From assembly GCF_024748695.1 (NCBI RefSeq), contig NZ_CP087176.1, positions 3,155,501 to 3,219,500 on the forward strand: a stretch of 64,000 bases of DNA, given 5' to 3'. The notes below the pieces were generated by a model. The model did not search any database. It saw only the letters and a list, made by a program, of their open reading frames with translations, and was not told where the DNA came from. This document shows, in pieces, positions 17,840 to 26,185 of this stretch (positions within the stretch are counted from its first letter, which is position 1; each line of letters opens with the position of its first letter). This stretch comes from Pseudomonas sp. B21-040 (GTDB lineage: Bacteria; Pseudomonadota; Gammaproteobacteria; Pseudomonadales; Pseudomonadaceae). The position numbers were made by a program, and so were the translations under genes.

Positions 17840-18628
17840 TCAGTCACCGGTGAATTCAGGATCGCGACGCTCGCGCATCGCCTTGTTGCCCTCGGCAAAG
17901 TCGCTGGTGAGGACTTGCCACTCTTGTTCGCTGGCCTCGCGATCGATGATTGCCTCCACTGAATAGGCGAGGCCGGCACGCAGTGTTTGGCGACTCGACA
18001 TGACGGCAAGCGGTGCACTCATGGCGATTTCTTCAGCCAGGGCACGAGCCGCCTGGCGCTCCTGGCCCGGCTCGGCGAGCACGTCCGCCAAGCCAATACG
18101 TACCGCTTGCGCGCCGTCGATACGGCGGCCGGTGGCGATCAACAGTGAGGCCATCTGGATGCCGACGACGCGCGGCAGCGTAACAGAAATGCCGAACCCC
18201 TGGTGCATGCCCAGGCGGTTGAAATTTGCCGAGAAACGGGCCTTCTCGCTGGTGACACGGTAGTCGCCCACCAGTGCCAAACCCAGGCCTCCGCCGACGG
18301 CGGCGCCTTCCACCACGACAATCAGTGGCTTGGCCGTGCGAAACAGGCGCACGGCGTGTGTGTACAGCTGACGAGGGCGAATTTTTTCCCCGTTCTCCGC
18401 CAGTCCCGTGAAGTCTGCGCCCGCGCAGAACGTCTTGCCTTCGGCCTGCAGGATAACGACGCGGCAGGCCGGCAATTGATCCAGATGCGCCAATGCCGCC
18501 AGCAGATCCATGATCAGTTCCTGATCGAAGAAGTTCAGCGGCGGTCGGCTGAACTCAAGTGTGGCGACATGCCCTTGCAGTTCCAGGGTCAAGCCGCGGC
18601 CGGGAGTAAAGGGGGCGAGGGTAGTCAT
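17840..18628 (-). CDS. Enoyl-CoA hydratase/isomerase family protein with altered active site
   Basis: The 262-aa crotonase-fold protein keeps the oxyanion-hole segments FCAGADF and GAAVGGGLGLAL. Aligned to mitochondrial enoyl-CoA hydratase, the two catalytic Glu positions read Gly (GGGLGLA instead of GGGCELA) and Phe (FSANFNRLG instead of FGQPEILLG). Simple hydratase activity is therefore doubtful; an isomerase, a thioesterase or another crotonase reaction is possible. It is divergent from the paired acyl-CoA dehydrogenases at 18757 and cotranscribed with the TetR gene. Confidence 0.85.
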   Translation of the reverse strand: MTTLAPFTPGRGLTLELQGHVATLEFSRPPLNFFDQELIMDLLAALAHLDQLPACRVVILQAEGKTFCAGADFTGLAENGEKIRPRQLYTHAVRLFRTAKPLIVVVEGAAVGGGLGLALVGDYRVTSEKARFSANFNRLGMHQGFGISVTLPRVVGIQMASLLIATGRRIDGAQAVRIGLADVLAEPGQERQAARALAEEIAMSAPLAVMSSRQTLRAGLAYSVEAIIDREASEQEWQVLTSDFAEGNKAMRERRDPEFTGD

Positions 18629-18690
18629 CTGAGGCTCCGTAGGAGAAGGGAAATTGACTGGATCGATGGCGCTTGATCCTGTGACGAGAA

Positions 18691-18725
18691 TGCTGGTAGC
18701 TTATTTACTTATTGGCTGACCAGCA
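18691..18725. promoter_or_regulatory. Inverted repeat in divergent promoter region
   Basis: tgctggt (18691-18697) and accagca (18719-18725) are perfect 7-bp arms around an AT-rich spacer (ttatttacttattgg). It lies between the crotonase and acyl-CoA dehydrogenase genes and may bind the TetR protein, but the 21-nt spacing is long for TetR. Confidence 0.3.
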
Positions 18726-18756
18726 AGTGTGTTGGTCGACCGTAACTCAACACCAA

Positions 18757-19914
18757 ATGAGCAGACCCCCCATGCAGGCACTCGATATCAAGCCCTGTAG
18801 GCTAGACGCCAAGGCGCAAGCGTTACGCGCAGAGGTTCGTGCGTTTCTCGCCGAAGAGTTGAAGCACTATTCACCGGCCGAGCGTGCCAAAGGTCTCGTC
18901 GGCCTTGTTCCGGAATTCACCCGCAAGCTCGGTGAGCGCGGCTGGCTGGGCATGACCTGGCCCGCGCGCTATGGCGGTCACGAACGCAGTGCGCTGGAGC
19001 GCTACGTGGTTCTGGAAGAACTGCTGGCGGCAGGCGCACCGGTTGGGGCGCACTGGGTCGCCGAACGTCAGAGCGGTCCGTTGCTGATCAAGTTTTCTCC
19101 GGAAGTTTTGGCACCGCAGATCGTTCCCGGCATCACCTGCGGCGAGATACTTATGGCAATCGGCATGAGCGAGCCCGACGTCGGTTCCGACCTGGCGTCG
19201 GTGCGCACCCGTGCGGAAAAAACCGAAGGTGGCTGGATCGTCAACGGCAGCAAAGTCTGGACATCAGGCGCCCACCTGGCCCACTACATGATTACGCTGC
19301 TGCGGACCGGACCGAAGGAGGAGAGCAATCGGCGCGCGGGGCTGTCGCAATTGCTGATCGACCTCAAGGCTCCCGGTGTGACCGTGCGCCCGATCTACAA
19401 CATGCTCGGCGAGCATGACTTCAACGAAGTGTTCCTGGAAAACGTCTTCGTTCCCGATGATTTCGTCATTGGGCAGTTGGGCAATGGCTGGCAGCAGGTC
19501 ACCGCGGAGCTTGCGTTGGAACGCAGCGGTCCGGAGCGTTACCTGAGCAGCACCCAGTTGTATCTCGCCATGCTGGACGAGGCCGACCCGCAAGATAGCC
19601 GGCACGCAGTCGGCCTGGGTCGTCTGGCAGCGCGTTACGCGACGTTGCGGCAGATGTCGCTGGGCGTCGCCGGCATGCTCGCCCGTGGCGAAAACCCGGC
19701 CATCCCGGCGACGGTGGTCAAGGACCAAGGGGCCTTGCTCGAACAGGCGATTCCTGACGTCGCTCACGACCTGTTCGGCGATCAGCGCGAGCCAGGCTCC
19801 GACCTCGACCAAGCGATGCGATTCCTGACTCAGAGTGCACCGTCCTTCTCCTTGCGTGGCGGCACTCGTGAAATTCTGCGCGGCATTATTGCCGGGGGTC
19901 TTGGACTGCGATGA
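18757..19914 (+). CDS. Acyl-CoA dehydrogenase, large subunit of a probable heteromeric enzyme
   Basis: The protein of about 385 aa has the acyl-CoA dehydrogenase middle-domain motif IGMSEPDVGSDLASVRT and INGSKVWTSG-type sequence (VNGSKVWTSGAHLAHYM), and ends with SLRGGTREILRGIIAGGLGLR. The MCAD catalytic Glu position is not Glu (LRGGTREI). The second dehydrogenase overlaps it by 4 bp (ATGA), which is typical of alpha2beta2 dehydrogenases such as FadE28-FadE29 or Scd1A-Scd1B that act on steroid side chains. The start is uncertain: ATGs at 18757 and 18772 are both possible and neither has a good ribosome-binding site. Confidence 0.85.
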   Translation: MSRPPMQALDIKPCRLDAKAQALRAEVRAFLAEELKHYSPAERAKGLVGLVPEFTRKLGERGWLGMTWPARYGGHERSALERYVVLEELLAAGAPVGAHWVAERQSGPLLIKFSPEVLAPQIVPGITCGEILMAIGMSEPDVGSDLASVRTRAEKTEGGWIVNGSKVWTSGAHLAHYMITLLRTGPKEESNRRAGLSQLLIDLKAPGVTVRPIYNMLGEHDFNEVFLENVFVPDDFVIGQLGNGWQQVTAELALERSGPERYLSSTQLYLAMLDEADPQDSRHAVGLGRLAARYATLRQMSLGVAGMLARGENPAIPATVVKDQGALLEQAIPDVAHDLFGDQREPGSDLDQAMRFLTQSAPSFSLRGGTREILRGIIAGGLGLR

Positions 19915-21032
19915 ACACAGCAATCAATAACCAGGGTGCGGACGATGGCACCCCTTCGGATTTGCAAACCATGATCGCCGACAGCGTCGAGCGTCTGTTT
20001 GCCAAACACGTCACCCGTGAATTGCTCGAGCGCTTCGATGCTGGCCACCGCGCAGATGCGTTATGGCAGCAGGTCGTCGACAACGGTCTGCCCGGTGCGC
20101 TGGTACCGGAAAGCGCTGGGGGGAGTGGTGCCAACTGGCTCGACGCCAGCCCGGTTTTGCGCGCCATTGGTTACTGGCAGGCGCCCCTGCCACTGGCGGA
20201 AACCATGCTCGCGGCAGCACTGCTGGCGCACGCCGGGATGGAAGTGCCAGAAGGTTCGATCACCCTGATTCAAGCCGGCCGACTGGGCGATCTACGACTT
20301 GATCAAGAGGGGGGGCACCTCGAGGGCCGAGCCGTCAACGTGCCCTGGGCCCGTACATGTCGCTGGGCGGTTGTTGCCGATGGCCAACGCCTGGCGCTGG
20401 TTGACCTGCGCCAGGCAGCCGTGACCCTGGCAGCCGGTAGCAATTTTGCCGATGAAGAGCGCGACACCCTGGTGTTCGCCAACGCCAGCAGTCAGGCTAC
20501 CGGTCATCTGCAACTGGCCGATCTGCCCGAGCCGATATGGCATCTCGGTGCATTGGTGCGCGCTTGCACGCTGGTGGGCACGCTTGAAGCCGCCGTCGAT
20601 AAGGCCGTGTTGTACGCCAATGAACGCGTGCAATTTGGCAAGCCGATCAGCAAGCAACAGGTCCTCCAGCAATACCTGGCTCAAATGGCCGGTGCCACAG
20701 GCGCGGCGCGGATGGCGGTGCAAGTTGCCTTGCGTAGCGCGAGCGATCTGTTCCTCGGGGCCGCCGGCAATCACAGCACCCTGGCATTCGACATCGCGGT
20801 GGCCAAGGTGTGTGCCGGCGAAGCCGCAACGCTGGCCGCGTCCGTGGCCCATCAGGTGCACGGCGCTATCGGTTTTACCCATGAACACACACTGCATTTT
20901 GCGACGCGTCGCCTGTGGGCCTGGCGTGACGAGTTCGGCAGCGATGCCCATTGGGCCAAGGTGCTCGGCAAGGCGGCGATTGCCGCGGGTTCCGAGGGGT
21001 TCTGGGTAGGGTTGACCGATCGAAGTTTGTGA
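19911..21032 (+). CDS. Acyl-CoA dehydrogenase, small subunit of a probable heteromeric enzyme
   Basis: The 373-aa protein is a divergent acyl-CoA dehydrogenase. Its N-terminal part is recognisable (IADSVERLFAKHVTRELLERFD), its middle domain is weak, and the C-terminal part contains ANERVQFGKPISKQQVLQQYLA and VHGAIGFTHEHTLHFATRRLWAW. The start ATG overlaps the stop of the large subunit. The pair resembles the partner-type dehydrogenases used for bulky acyl-CoAs; the small subunit usually contributes part of the FAD site or only structure. A hairpin follows before the alcohol dehydrogenase. Confidence 0.85.
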   Translation: MNTAINNQGADDGTPSDLQTMIADSVERLFAKHVTRELLERFDAGHRADALWQQVVDNGLPGALVPESAGGSGANWLDASPVLRAIGYWQAPLPLAETMLAAALLAHAGMEVPEGSITLIQAGRLGDLRLDQEGGHLEGRAVNVPWARTCRWAVVADGQRLALVDLRQAAVTLAAGSNFADEERDTLVFANASSQATGHLQLADLPEPIWHLGALVRACTLVGTLEAAVDKAVLYANERVQFGKPISKQQVLQQYLAQMAGATGAARMAVQVALRSASDLFLGAAGNHSTLAFDIAVAKVCAGEAATLAASVAHQVHGAIGFTHEHTLHFATRRLWAWRDEFGSDAHWAKVLGKAAIAAGSEGFWVGLTDRSL

Positions 21033-21054
21033 AGTGCCGGCTTATTCAGTCATC

Positions 21055-21079
21055 GCGTGAATGGACTGACCATTCACGC
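21055..21079 (+). promoter_or_regulatory. Intercistronic hairpin upstream of the alcohol dehydrogenase
   Basis: Perfect 10-bp inverted repeat gcgtgaatgg (21055-21064) and ccattcacgc (21070-21079) with loop actga. No T-tract follows. It may be an operator, an mRNA-stabilising hairpin or a weak terminator. Confidence 0.55.
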
Positions 21080-21111
21080 CCACAAAACAATAATGTTTAC
21101 CGAGGTACATC

Positions 21112-22197
21112 ATGAAAGCTGCCGTTTTCCATACACCGGGCTCCCCTTTGACGATCGAGGACGTCGGAATCAGCAAGCCGGGTCCGCGTGAAGTGCTGGT
21201 CCGCACGGTCGCTGTCGGTGTCTGTCACTCAGACCTGCACGTCGTCGACGGGATGTACCCACATCCCGCACCGGTGGTTCTCGGCCACGAGGCTGCCGGT
21301 ATCGTCGAACAGGTGGGCTCGGACGTGCGCACCGTCAAACCTGGGGATCATGTGGTCACGTGCCTGTCAGTCTATTGCGGCCACTGCGCGCATTGCGTCA
21401 CCGGCCACTTGTCGCTGTGCGTATCGCCGGAAACACGTCGCGGCAAAGGTGATGAGCCACGCCTGACGTACGTGCAAAAACCCATGCCGCAATTTGCCAA
21501 CCTGTCCGCCTATGCCGAACAGATGTTGGTTCACGAGCATGCGCTGGTTGCCATTCGCCGTGACATGCCGCTGGACCGCGCCGCACTGCTCGGCTGCGCC
21601 GTGACCACTGGGACCGGTGCAGTGTTCAACACCGCCAAAGTACGTCCCGGCGAAACCGTGGCGGTGCTGGGCTGCGGCGGCATCGGCCTGGCCGCGATCA
21701 ATGGCGCGGTGCTGGCCGGTGCCGGTCGCATCATCGCCATCGACATGGTGGACTCCAAGCTGGAATTGGCCCGGCAGTTTGGCGCTACCGATGTCATCAA
21801 CGCCAAGCAGGGCGAAACGGTCCAGCAGGTGGTGGAGCTGACCCGGGGCGGTGTGGATCATTCGTTCGAATGCATCGGCCTCAAGCAGACCGCGGAGCAG
21901 GCGTTCGGCATGCTCAAACGCGGCGGTTGCGCCACGATCATTGGCATGATGAAACCTGGCATCAAGCTCGAAATCGACCCTTTCCAGCTCCTGCAAGCGC
22001 GCCGCATCCAAGGGTCGATCATGGGCTCTAACCGCTTTCCGGTCGATCTGCCGAGCTTGACCGATTTCTACATGCAGGGCCGACTCAAACTCGACGAGAT
22101 GATTTCGCAGCGCATCAAACTGGAGGATATCAATGTTGCCTTCGACGAAATGCGTCGTGGCGAGTTGGCGCGTTCGGTGATCGTCTTCGATCAATGA
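21112..22197 (+). CDS. Zinc-dependent alcohol dehydrogenase
   Basis: The 361-aa medium-chain dehydrogenase has the catalytic zinc ligands Cys38 (GVCHSDLH) and His59-Glu60 (GHEAAG), and a structural zinc cluster in CLSVYCGHCAHCVTGHLSLC. The cofactor motif is LGCGGIGLAA. The family includes the NDMA-dependent/class III-like bacterial alcohol dehydrogenases. With the aldehyde dehydrogenase at 15711 it would turn an alcohol into an acid, ready for CoA activation. It is on the same strand as the dehydrogenase pair and the racemase-type gene, so part of one catabolic set. Confidence 0.92.
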   Translation: MKAAVFHTPGSPLTIEDVGISKPGPREVLVRTVAVGVCHSDLHVVDGMYPHPAPVVLGHEAAGIVEQVGSDVRTVKPGDHVVTCLSVYCGHCAHCVTGHLSLCVSPETRRGKGDEPRLTYVQKPMPQFANLSAYAEQMLVHEHALVAIRRDMPLDRAALLGCAVTTGTGAVFNTAKVRPGETVAVLGCGGIGLAAINGAVLAGAGRIIAIDMVDSKLELARQFGATDVINAKQGETVQQVVELTRGGVDHSFECIGLKQTAEQAFGMLKRGGCATIIGMMKPGIKLEIDPFQLLQARRIQGSIMGSNRFPVDLPSLTDFYMQGRLKLDEMISQRIKLEDINVAFDEMRRGELARSVIVFDQ

Positions 22198-22290
22198 GAT
22201 TTGGCTGAGTGGTCGGGGCAGGGCGCGTAGACGCGGTTACCGCCCGACTCCGACTAGCAAACCAAAAACGGACGAGAGAAGAGGATACCC

Positions 22291-23400
22291 ATGCTTGGCG
22301 ACATTAAAATTGTAGAAATCTGCGGCATCGGTCCCGGACCGTTTTGTGCCATGCATCTGGCAGATCTCGGGGCGCAAGTCATCGCCGTTGAGCGTGGCGA
22401 AACTACCTATGTTACAGGCGAGAAGAAAGCCTCGACGAATACGATGAATCGTGGCAAGCGCTCTGTCGTAGTCGATCTGAAAACGCTCGAGGGGCGTGAG
22501 ACTGTGCTGAAGTTGATCGAAAATGCGGACGCGTTAATCGAAGGGATGCGCCCCGGGGTGATGGAGCGTCTAGGGCTTGGTCCAGAGGTGTTGCTGGCCC
22601 GTAATCCGAGGTTGGTTTACGGGCGTATGACAGGCTGGGGGCAGAGTGGCCCGATGGCTCATGCGGCAGGCCACGACAACAACTATATCTCGCTGTCCGG
22701 AGCGATGTATTACTGCGGAACAGAGGGAGAAGCGCCGTCTTCCCCTATCACGCTAATCGGCGACATCGGTGGCGGGGCACTCTATCTCGCGGTGGGTCTA
22801 CTGGCCGGCATCCTCAATGCGCGCACTACAGGAAACGGCACAGTGGTGGATGCCGCGATCGTCGACGGATCGGCGCACATGATGCAGTTGCTGATGTCGA
22901 TGGCTTCCCGTGGTGGTATCCAGGAGCAGCGAGGCAAGAGCATGCACGATGGCTCCCATTTCTACGCTACTTATCGTTGCGCCGACAACCACTACATTAC
23001 CCTGGGGGCGATGGAACCCCAGTTTTATGCACTATTACTGGAAAAACTAGGCCTGGTCGATGACCCTCGCTTCGCCAAACAATGGGATAAAGGGCACTGG
23101 AGCGAAATGCGCTCGGCGTTCGAACAAATCTTTATTGGCCGTACTCGCGAGCACTGGTGCGAGCTGTTCGAAGGCACAGACGTATGTTTTGCTCCGGTAC
23201 TCGGCCCGCATGAGTCTGTCGAGCATCCGCACATGGTCGCGCGAGGTGTGTATTTCGAGCGTGATGGCATGTTGCAGGCCCACCCCGCACCACGCTTTGA
23301 TAGCCAAGTGGTGACGCCGGGCCCTACACCGACCCGTGGCGAAAATACAGAACAAGTCAAAGCGGCACTCGATGCGAATGGCGAGGGGCTTTGGTCTTGA
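22291..23400 (+). CDS. CoA-transferase family III, alpha-methylacyl-CoA racemase type
   Basis: The 369-aa protein belongs to the CaiB/BaiF family. Residues match the mycobacterial alpha-methylacyl-CoA racemase active site: GHDNNY with His128-Asp129, IGDIGGG with Asp158, and the GAMEPQF Glu further on. This set supports racemisation of 2-methylacyl-CoA over CoA transfer. Such enzymes convert the (2R) to the (2S) isomer that acyl-CoA dehydrogenases need, in sterol side-chain and isoprenoid acid breakdown. The ATG at 22291 has gagaagagg upstream. It is the strongest clue that the cluster degrades a 2-methyl-branched acid. Confidence 0.9.
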   Translation: MLGDIKIVEICGIGPGPFCAMHLADLGAQVIAVERGETTYVTGEKKASTNTMNRGKRSVVVDLKTLEGRETVLKLIENADALIEGMRPGVMERLGLGPEVLLARNPRLVYGRMTGWGQSGPMAHAAGHDNNYISLSGAMYYCGTEGEAPSSPITLIGDIGGGALYLAVGLLAGILNARTTGNGTVVDAAIVDGSAHMMQLLMSMASRGGIQEQRGKSMHDGSHFYATYRCADNHYITLGAMEPQFYALLLEKLGLVDDPRFAKQWDKGHWSEMRSAFEQIFIGRTREHWCELFEGTDVCFAPVLGPHESVEHPHMVARGVYFERDGMLQAHPAPRFDSQVVTPGPTPTRGENTEQVKAALDANGEGLWS

Positions 23401-23575
23401 AGCCTCAAAAGCAGCCAACCATCGATTAAAAAAGCTGGAAACCTCAATTGGTCTACCGTGAATCATGGTGGCTGTAGGGCACCTGTCTGGTCGCATTGAC
23501 CCTAATGATTTTTAGTTAGTGCTGCCATACAGGGTTGGTGGTTAACCTCGACTAAGGCGTATGGGAGCAGTCAAT

Positions 23576-25162
23576 ATGACCCGCAAACACAAATGGCTAC
23601 CGCGATTGGCCTTGGTGGCAATCTCGGTGATGGCGATTTCGGCTACTGCCGGAGCCGCTGAAAAACCCAACATCCTCGTGATCTTCGGTGATGACATCGG
23701 CCAGACCAACATCAGCGCCTACTCCATGGGCGTGGTCGGCTACAAGACTCCGAATATCGACCGTATCGCCAAAGAAGGCATGCTGTTCACTGATTACTAC
23801 GCGGAGAACAGTTGCACCGCTGGACGTTCTTCGTTCATTACCGGTCAGACGCCGCTGCGTACAGGCCTATCCAAAGTGGGCATGCCAGGTGCGCCTGTGG
23901 GCCTGCAAAAACGTGACATCACCATTGCCCAAGCCCTTAAATCCCAAGGTTATGCGACTGGCCAATTCGGCAAGAACCACCTAGGTGACCGGGACGAATA
24001 CTTGCCCACCGCCCACGGGTTCGACGAGTTTTTCGGCAACCTGTACCACCTCAATGCCGAAGAAGAACCCGAACGCCCCTACTGGCCAAAAGACGATCCT
24101 GATTTCCTCAAGAGTTACGCGCCGCGCGGTGTGATCCATAGCTTCGCCGACGGCAAGATTGAAGACACTGGAGCCCTCACCGCTAAGCGCATGGAGACTA
24201 TCGACGACGAAACCACCGCAGCGGCGCAAGCGTTCATCGAGAAACAGGTGAAGGCGGACAAACCGTTCTTTGTCTGGATGAACACCACCCGGATGCACGC
24301 ATTCACCCATGTGCGCGATTCGATGAGAGGCCAAAGCGGAATGCCCGGTAATGAGTACGCCGACGGCATGGTTGAGCATGACAATGATGTTGGCAAGCTG
24401 CTGAAAACCCTCGACGATCTGAAAATTGCTGACAACACCGTCGTGGTTTACACCACCGACAACGGCCCGAATCAGTTTTCATGGCCAGACGCGGCGACCA
24501 CGCCGTTTCGCAACGAGAAGGACTCCAACTGGGAAGGCGCATTTCGGGTGCCTGCGATGATCCGCTGGCCGGGCAAGATCAAGGCCGGTGAGGTGTCTAA
24601 TGATATGTTCTCGGGCATGGACTGGTTTCCGACCTTGTTGGCGGCCGCTGGCGACGCAGACGTCAAGGACAAGCTACTCAAGGGGTGGGCTCCGACTGCC
24701 GGTGGAGCCAGCTTCAAGGTGCACCTCGACGGTTATAATCAACTACCGTACCTGACCAGCCAGCAACCAACCGGCGCACGGCACGAGTTCTACTACTTCA
24801 ACGATGACGGGGTGCTGGTGTCCATGCGCTTCGACAATTGGAAAGTGGTGTTCTGTGAGCAACAACAGCCAGGCGGTTTCCGGGTCTGGAGCGAGCCCTT
24901 CGTCTGCCTGCGGGTACCGAAGATTCTCAACCTGCGCATGGACCCCTACGAGCGTGCAGATGTGGTGTCCGACCAGTATTACGATTGGTCGAGCAAGAAC
25001 ATTTATCTCGCTGCGGTAGCGGTGAGCAAAGCCGCGAAGTTCCTGCAAACTTTCATCGACTATCCGCCAAGTCAAAAACCGGCCAGTTTCAGCATTGACC
25101 AGATTCGTGCTGCCGTGGATGCGAAAATTGCCGAGAAGATGAAGAATCAACCTGCACAGTAA
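23576..25162 (+). CDS. Exported sulfatase (arylsulfatase family)
   Basis: The 528-aa protein has a signal peptide (LALVAISVMAISATAGA) and a type I sulfatase domain. The metal-binding GDDIG is near the N-terminus, and the formylglycine motif reads SCTAGRSSFITGQ, with Cys80 to be converted to formylglycine. The Cys-x-Ala-x-Arg form is a less common variant of C-x-P-x-R. Later motifs include TTDNGPN. It would remove sulfate from an ester in the periplasm, which requires an FGE or AtsB maturase encoded elsewhere. The ATG at 23576 has ggag eight bases upstream; an ATG at 23561 is also in frame. Confidence 0.9.
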   Translation: MTRKHKWLPRLALVAISVMAISATAGAAEKPNILVIFGDDIGQTNISAYSMGVVGYKTPNIDRIAKEGMLFTDYYAENSCTAGRSSFITGQTPLRTGLSKVGMPGAPVGLQKRDITIAQALKSQGYATGQFGKNHLGDRDEYLPTAHGFDEFFGNLYHLNAEEEPERPYWPKDDPDFLKSYAPRGVIHSFADGKIEDTGALTAKRMETIDDETTAAAQAFIEKQVKADKPFFVWMNTTRMHAFTHVRDSMRGQSGMPGNEYADGMVEHDNDVGKLLKTLDDLKIADNTVVVYTTDNGPNQFSWPDAATTPFRNEKDSNWEGAFRVPAMIRWPGKIKAGEVSNDMFSGMDWFPTLLAAAGDADVKDKLLKGWAPTAGGASFKVHLDGYNQLPYLTSQQPTGARHEFYYFNDDGVLVSMRFDNWKVVFCEQQQPGGFRVWSEPFVCLRVPKILNLRMDPYERADVVSDQYYDWSSKNIYLAAVAVSKAAKFLQTFIDYPPSQKPASFSIDQIRAAVDAKIAEKMKNQPAQ

Positions 25163-25174
25163 GTCCGCCCGACC

Positions 25175-25199
25175 GCCGCTCGTTTCACCGGCGAGCGGC
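25175..25199 (+). other. Stem-loop after the sulfatase gene
   Basis: Perfect 8-bp stem gccgctcg (25175-25182) and cgagcggc (25192-25199) with a 9-nt loop. No T-tract. Possibly a factor-independent end without a U-run. Confidence 0.4.
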
Positions 25200-25706
25200 A
25201 CCCGGTCCACGTCCCCAAGCTGCTTCCAGCTAGCCCAGTAACTCTGTGAAAGAACATTGGGCCTTTAATGCATAACGGCTTTAGGGCATTTAAAGCTCAA
25301 ATGATTGATTCGCCGTCAAATATCGAATAAGCAATCTGCCAGGCGCGAGGAGGCGAGCAGTTCAGTTTTACTGGGTTGCGCGGGCGATGAGGATAGATTA
25401 TGACGGTACCCATTAGCGATTCGTCGTGTCTGAACGTACCTCTATCGACCGCATTCGGCCGTGTCTTCGATCTGATGTATTCAACTCAGACGAATTAACT
25501 GAATAGGGTGTTTTTTGCTTATTGCGACGGGCAAAAAAAGATCAAAAGCACTCTTTCGAAATCGGATTTTTTTTTCGAACCTATTGGGAGCGACTCAGCT
25601 TGGGATGACGTCACGACGCTAGAAAACCTTCAGCGAGAAACAGAGTCGCGTCGCTGGCCCCTCAGCCCCAATGTTAGAATTTTGTTTTGAAAAAGGAGTT
25701 TCATCT
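25200..25706. other. Intergenic region without a recognisable gene
   Basis: No credible coding sequence is seen; a 60-codon open frame at 25508-25690 has no family-like features. The DNA is more AT-rich than the flanks. An aaggag box (25692-25698) belongs to the zinc-ribbon remnant that follows. Confidence 0.5.
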
Positions 25707-26085
25707 GTGGAGGCTGGAAAAAAGAGTTGCCCCATTGCGCGGAAGTCATCATGACTGATGCCATCTTATGCAAACACTGCCAATTGGACCTCAGGCAAAA
25801 AACACGAATCTCACCTGGGTGGCCACGACCAACAGAAAAAAGTTTTGGCCTGTGCAGCAAGATCGCTGCAGGCATCTTATCGCCATCGCCTTGTACGTGG
25901 CGTTCGGTTTTTATGTCAGTAACACATCGGAAAACAAGGAAAGAATACAGGCCCGAGAAGCCGCCGAACGATGCCGCGAGGCAGTCGACAGCTACTCAGG
26001 TCCGGAAGTCGGGAAAAATATCGTCGCAGACGTGTGTCGAAAGCTGGAGGACGAATTGCGCGAGAGTTTGAACCACGCGCCATAA
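25707..26085 (+). pseudogene. Zinc-ribbon membrane protein gene with two frameshifts
   Basis: A GTG at 25707 with aaggag upstream starts MEAGKKSCP; then the frame must shift by one in the C-run near 25730-25733 to give HCAEVIMTDAILCKHCQLDL, a typical small zinc ribbon (Cys pairs CPHC and CKHC). A second shift, probably in the A-run near 25798-25803, leads to the C-terminal part with a hydrophobic segment (IAIALYVAFGFYV) and a charged tail ending LEDELRESLNHAP. All three frames are therefore used in order, consistent with two single-base losses. Read as an intact gene it would be a zinc-ribbon protein with one membrane segment. A terminator follows directly. Confidence 0.55.
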
Positions 26086-26102
26086 GAAAAGTCGATTACG
26101 AA

Positions 26103-26124
26103 GCCCGCCATTGAGCGGGCTTTT
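26103..26124 (+). terminator. Rho-independent terminator
   Basis: Perfect 6-bp stem gcccgc (26103-26108) and gcgggc (26115-26120) with T4 following. It lies 18 bp after the zinc-ribbon remnant. Confidence 0.65.
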
Positions 26125-26143
26125 GGCCTTTTGGCCTTTTGGC
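26121..26143. repeat. Tandem 8-bp repeat (ttttggcc, three units)
   Basis: Two full copies and one near-full copy of ttttggcc in a row, right after the terminator. Confidence 0.6.
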
Positions 26144-26185
26144 ATCAGACAGAAATCGGCCAAAAACAGACACCCTGCTTCGACC

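Noticed and set aside
25508..25690. 60-codon plus-strand open frame
   Set aside because: No ribosome-binding site, low-complexity composition, no recognisable domain.
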